From Halobacterium hubeiense (GTDB lineage Archaea; Halobacteriota; Halobacteria; Halobacteriales; Halobacteriaceae), in assembly GCF_001488575.1 (NCBI RefSeq), contig NZ_LN831303.1, forward strand, positions 62,001 through 126,000: DNA of 64,000 nucleotides. The letters are read 5' to 3'. The notes under the pieces were generated by a model. The model was not told where the DNA came from. It ran no database searches and saw only the letters and a program-made list of their open reading frames with translations. Shown piece after piece: positions 60,840 to 64,000 of the stretch (positions within the stretch are counted from its first letter, which is position 1; every line of letters starts with the position of its first letter). The position numbers and the translations under genes are program-made.

Positions 60840-60992
60840 CTACTCCGGCTCGACGACATCCTCACACGAGGGACACTCTGCCCAGACGCCGTCAGTTCCG
60901 TCGTCTTTCGTGTATTCAACAAGCAGCCATGCGTGAGAAATTGGTTCGCCGCAGTTCGGACACTGACCAAGCGACAAGTCATCGGGAGGCAT
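60840..60992 (-). CDS. 50-aa zinc-ribbon protein
   Basis: MPPDDLSLGQCPNCGEPISH, then VEYTKDDGTDGVWAECPSCED and VVEPE. Two CPxC knots (CPNC, CPSC) give a complete small zinc ribbon of the type common in haloarchaeal genomes (I recall DUF7837). Probably a nucleic-acid or protein binder. Confidence 0.7.
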   Translation of the reverse strand: MPPDDLSLGQCPNCGEPISHAWLLVEYTKDDGTDGVWAECPSCEDVVEPE

Positions 60993-61188
60993 GCCTAGGG
61001 GGTGGAAGGAGCGTGTGACAGGTCCTTCACGTGGGGTTCATTCGGTTCGGATGGTAAGCCTTTGGCGGATTCGCTGGTCGTACACCCGCGGATTTCCGGG
61101 GATGGGGCTGGATGGGATATTGAAGGCCTTCAAGAGATTGTTCATGGATCGGGGTGTTGCTAGTTTCGCCGGGCGAAACATACTTTTC

Positions 61189-62472
61189 ATGCTGAGAGAG
61201 TGGCTAGGTGTGAATCGGCGGGCATTTCTCTCTAAGTTACGACTCGGAACAGTGGCTGCCGTCGGTGGAACTCTCGCAGGATGTTCCACTGGTAACGGTC
61301 AGGATAACGATCAAGATAGTCCGCCTGTAGACCGCCAGTTCAGGTATTTTTTCAGCGATGAGTCGGGGACGCTGGGGGGTGTTGGTGACCATAACCAGCC
61401 ACCAGATGACGTGAATGAGTGGCAGATTATCGAGAATACACGGACCGAGGATGAATGGCGTGATCTCCGATTAAACGACGTTGCATATGCTGAAGCATAC
61501 ATGGCCGGTGAGACGGTTCAACCAACAGACGGGACGCCTGGAACGCCAGCGGAAATCGTTACGCGGACACAAGAGCTGTACGAGGCGACTGACGAAACCG
61601 GTCCTGTCGCATTTACGAATGCGTTGATCGCTGCTGAGGACGAAGTCTCAAGTGCAGATTTCCCCGGTGAGATCGTCCCGAATATCGCAGAACACGCAAT
61701 ATCAGAACTCGGGTATAACTTCCCAGCGTATAGTCTCACTTCAACGCGGGCGGTTCATCCTGTATCAGCCGACTACGACGGTGTCAAGCCGGAGACAGTC
61801 CGGGAGACAGGCGTTGGTGCACCGATTGCTCCGGAACGGGTCGGTACCTTTGGCGAAATGCGGACAACCCTGTACTTGTTGATGTTCAAGGATAACGATG
61901 GGTTCCAAATACGGTACGTCAATCGGCCAGGATTCAGCCCCTGGTATTTACGTGATACACTTCGGAAGCCTTCGAAAAGTGTCTACCGGGAACCGCTAAG
62001 CAAGGATTACTTCTCCATGACGGGAACACAGGGGCGAGCACTCAAACAGTATCCCGAACACTTCGTCACTGCTCTGGATTACCGGAAGGCAGTAAAAATG
62101 CGCCAGCAAGGACTCCTCAAAGATGGAGAGTTCCGAAAAGCTCTGATTGGCACCCTATTATCGATGGTAGATAACGGGGGCAATGACGAGAGCATTCCCG
62201 CAGGAGCAGTCCTCGGCTGTAACGGTAATCGTGGCTATCAAATCGAATCGTTGACTCACGAGTTTGGCACGTCTATCGAGGACTTTATCGTGAATCCCTC
62301 ATCTGACCGGGCAGAGCAGTTTGTTGGACTTGGACGCGCGATATACTTGATATTTGAGACGGAATTTGGGGAAGATTACAAAGGCGACCCCAAGTTCGGC
62401 TACAACCAACCCCTCAAAATAACGGGAACCCTAGCCGCTCCCGAACTGTACCATCGCCCAGAACAATGCTAA
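61189..62472 (+). CDS. Tat-type lipoprotein of unknown function
   Basis: The start at 61189 gives MLREWLGVNRRAFLSKLRLG with RR and a lipobox (LAGC) at about residue 34. The mature 390 residues contain YLLMFKDNDGFQIRYVNRPG, ALIAAEDEVSSADFPGEIVP and AVLGCNGNRGYQIES, with no named domain. The polar, rather uniform composition and lower GC fit the accessory region. It is probably anchored on the outer face of the membrane. Confidence 0.7.
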   Translation: MLREWLGVNRRAFLSKLRLGTVAAVGGTLAGCSTGNGQDNDQDSPPVDRQFRYFFSDESGTLGGVGDHNQPPDDVNEWQIIENTRTEDEWRDLRLNDVAYAEAYMAGETVQPTDGTPGTPAEIVTRTQELYEATDETGPVAFTNALIAAEDEVSSADFPGEIVPNIAEHAISELGYNFPAYSLTSTRAVHPVSADYDGVKPETVRETGVGAPIAPERVGTFGEMRTTLYLLMFKDNDGFQIRYVNRPGFSPWYLRDTLRKPSKSVYREPLSKDYFSMTGTQGRALKQYPEHFVTALDYRKAVKMRQQGLLKDGEFRKALIGTLLSMVDNGGNDESIPAGAVLGCNGNRGYQIESLTHEFGTSIEDFIVNPSSDRAEQFVGLGRAIYLIFETEFGEDYKGDPKFGYNQPLKITGTLAAPELYHRPEQC

Positions 62473-63230
62473 CAGTCGTTGCAAATTCGAGTTCTGTATT
62501 CAGCGTGGACGACGCCAGCAGGCCGTTCCACGCCGACTTACTCGGTGATTCCTGATACCACGTCTGCGTTTTCAACTACTGCTAAACGAAAGGCCTGACT
62601 ATCAACACCTACCACGATTCCAATCCCACGGTGGAGTTTCTGCGCGTGCAACTCAGCGACACCCTCATACGAATCCTGAACCGAGTTGGTAGTGTCGTCG
62701 GCCACTGTCGGCCATCCACCCTGGCCGCCGAGGACTGCGTTGGTTCACAGGCACCTCACCTGGCCGACGACAGCCTCTGACAGGCATACACCATCCTCAG
62801 TGGTGTTTCCCTGCATGAAACCCAGCACCGACACGACATACTCCCGAGTATGTAGTCGATGGGGTCGTCAATCCTCCAAACAGAGTCCATTCGGCCAACG
62901 AAGAGTTAGGGAGTGGCGGAAATCTGTGGAGCAACCCCGACGTGGCCGGCGACACCCCCCGACCCAATTGCTCCGTGAGCCACCAATCAAACCACATAAG
63001 TTTGATTGGGCGAAAGCACTCCACTGTCGTCGGCCATGGCTGACTCGCCACACCAGCCTCTCCCGGTTTGAACCATCGCGCCAGCCCGCACCCAAGGGGA
63101 GTGGCCGACGACACCCTACCATCCTCACCACTCAGCAACCCTCCTCAGAATTGGCTGTACCAATATTCAATACGACAAGACTGAGTATCGAATCGTTAAA
63201 CATAGGACGGCATCGTGCTGTCTTCCACAC
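62473..63230. other. 758-base noncoding region with a 13-base motif in inverted pairs
   Basis: The motif GTGGCCGACGACA or its complement occurs at 62693-62705 (minus), 62760-62772 (plus), 62942-62954 (plus, one mismatch), 63025-63037 (minus) and 63101-63113 (plus). Two inverted pairs (62693/62760 and 63025/63101) can form large hairpins, with a single copy between. No convincing gene lies here; the longest minus-strand frame is not protein-like. A role in replication, recombination or control of the flanking genes is possible. Confidence 0.6.
62983..63009. repeat. 10-base perfect hairpin
   Basis: CCAATCAAAC, loop CACATAA, GTTTGATTGG. Inside the 62.5-63.2 kb noncoding region, between two of the 13-base motif copies. 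Confidence 0.6.
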
Positions 63231-64000
63231 ATGAACTGGTCCCCTCCCTCCATCCGAACTATCGCAGTCCTCCTGTTAGTCGTCGTCGGCGTCGTCCTCA
63301 GTTTCTCGTTTCACGCCTCCATGGACAGTGCAAGCGTCACGTATACTGCAACTGCCGTCGATCCCGGAGAGAACTCGGACCTAGTCACACGCGCAGCAAG
63401 GAACATCACCAATCTCGACGACCAACTCGCAGGCACGGCGACACAACACCAGCGACCGATTGAGAGAGCTGCAGCGACCGGCTCCTATACCGGCCGTCTC
63501 GGCCCAGAACTCGATATCGTCATCGACGATATCGAATCACCATACGTCTGGTACAATGACCAATACTACACGTGGACAATCTCGACTCAATCCGAAACAA
63601 CGAATGCGACAATCCGCATGCAGCCGACCGACCCGCAAACAGTATTCGAGGATGTCGTTCGCCCGGTTGCTGATGCACCCCCAGTAGTCAAAACCGCACT
63701 CAAGGAAGGCACAGCGACTGGCTTAACCGTCGAATCCGGGATATACCAGCAGAACGGCGAGTATTACGCCGTCACACCCGAAAACGAGGGGGCAGTGTTC
63801 GCCCAACTTGCGAAAGTCTTCGCCGGGTTTGTCCTGACACCAGTCGGTCGAGCGTATGCTGCGGTCGGGATCGGCCTGCTCGGGTATCGGTTCCACGAAC
63901 CAACGCGTGATCGCCCGTTGACCGGACGACGAGCAATTGCGGTGTCCGCACTCGCGATCCCGGTCGCACTCCTTGGAACAATTCTGTTCGAGACTGGGTC
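63231..64000 (+). CDS. membrane protein, partial (runs off the window)
   Basis: The frame starts at MNWSPPSIRTIAVLLLVVVG and has at least three helices: IAVLLLVVVGVVLSFSF near the start, FAGFVLTPVGRAYAAVGIGLLG and AIAVSALAIPVALLGTILF toward the edge. Between the first two lies a soluble acidic region (PYVWYNDQYYTWTISTQSE, TGLTVESGIYQQNGEYYAVT) that is probably extracellular. TTAAACATAGG lies about 27 bases before the ATG. No stop is reached by 64000. Family unknown. Confidence 0.75.
   Translation, partial: MNWSPPSIRTIAVLLLVVVGVVLSFSFHASMDSASVTYTATAVDPGENSDLVTRAARNITNLDDQLAGTATQHQRPIERAAATGSYTGRLGPELDIVIDDIESPYVWYNDQYYTWTISTQSETTNATIRMQPTDPQTVFEDVVRPVADAPPVVKTALKEGTATGLTVESGIYQQNGEYYAVTPENEGAVFAQLAKVFAGFVLTPVGRAYAAVGIGLLGYRFHEPTRDRPLTGRRAIAVSALAIPVALLGTILFETG

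Noticed and set aside
62797-63138. 113-codon minus-strand frame in the noncoding region
   Set aside because: Its product is Trp/Gly/Cys-rich without the acidic bias of host proteins, and it is covered with the repeated 13-base motif; it looks like chance.

Overview
This window is a piece of a haloarchaeal genome (class Halobacteria). The supporting signs are high GC with strongly GC-biased third codon positions, very acidic predicted proteins, twin-arginine (Tat) lipoprotein signals with RR and LAGC-type lipoboxes, HalOD1, TrmB and PadR regulators, many USP genes, a DUF1931 mini-histone, and PhiH1-repressor-like winged helices. Many genes have a TATA-like box centred about 27 bases before the start codon and no ribosome-binding site, so they look leaderless; I used this to choose many starts. 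The genus cannot be settled from the sequence.

Positions 1-43,000 are mostly chromosomal. From left to right they hold: a fatty-acid activation and beta-oxidation operon (2.6-6.2 kb, minus strand, four genes joined by ATGA overlaps); a lone branched-chain-type substrate-binding lipoprotein; USP genes; Tat-exported beta-propeller proteins; an intact IS200/IS605 element (tnpA plus tnpB) that has cut off the 3' end of a Tat-exported protein gene; an esterase; a deletion derivative (MITE) of the same IS type; many small membrane proteins; a PfkB kinase; a zinc alcohol dehydrogenase; TrmB and HalOD1 genes; a TraB-like protein; a Gfo6-type xylose dehydrogenase; a TenA, Nramp and P-loop cluster; a PIN/antitoxin pair set between two broken winged-helix genes; and an iron ABC importer preceded by an iron-box operator, next to a second iron box in front of a FilR1-like regulator. 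A permease with two YHS domains lies nearby, with one SHOCT protein upstream and a SHOCT remnant downstream.

From about 43 kb to the right edge the window is accessory DNA. At 43-45 kb there are dispersed repeats, small membrane proteins and a SpoIIAA-like protein. At 45.6-51.2 kb, on the minus strand, there is a compact plasmid- or ICE-like block: zinc ribbon, PadR, winged helix, zinc ribbon, then a gene of about 975 codons broken by one frameshift, with a large nested palindrome just upstream. At 51.4-60 kb there is a defence island: two PhiH1-repressor-like proteins, a CoiA-like nuclease, a complete Hachiman system (HamA nuclease and HamB helicase) with a PD-(D/E)XK nuclease 24 bases behind it, an AlbA/Schlafen-type gene interrupted by an in-frame TAG, a frameshifted zinc finger, an antitoxin-like protein with a truncated PIN partner, and a three-repeat CRISPR-like relic without cas genes. 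The last 4 kb carry small membrane and zinc proteins, a Tat lipoprotein, a 758-base noncoding stretch with five copies of a 13-base motif arranged as inverted pairs, and a membrane protein running off the edge.

The most notable points are the Hachiman operon with its linked nuclease and decaying neighbours, the CRISPR relic joined to a truncated PIN gene, the reconstructable IS insertion, the two iron boxes, and the repeat-rich noncoding segments near 48.85 kb and 62.7-63.1 kb. No tRNA, rRNA, integrase or cas gene was recognised.
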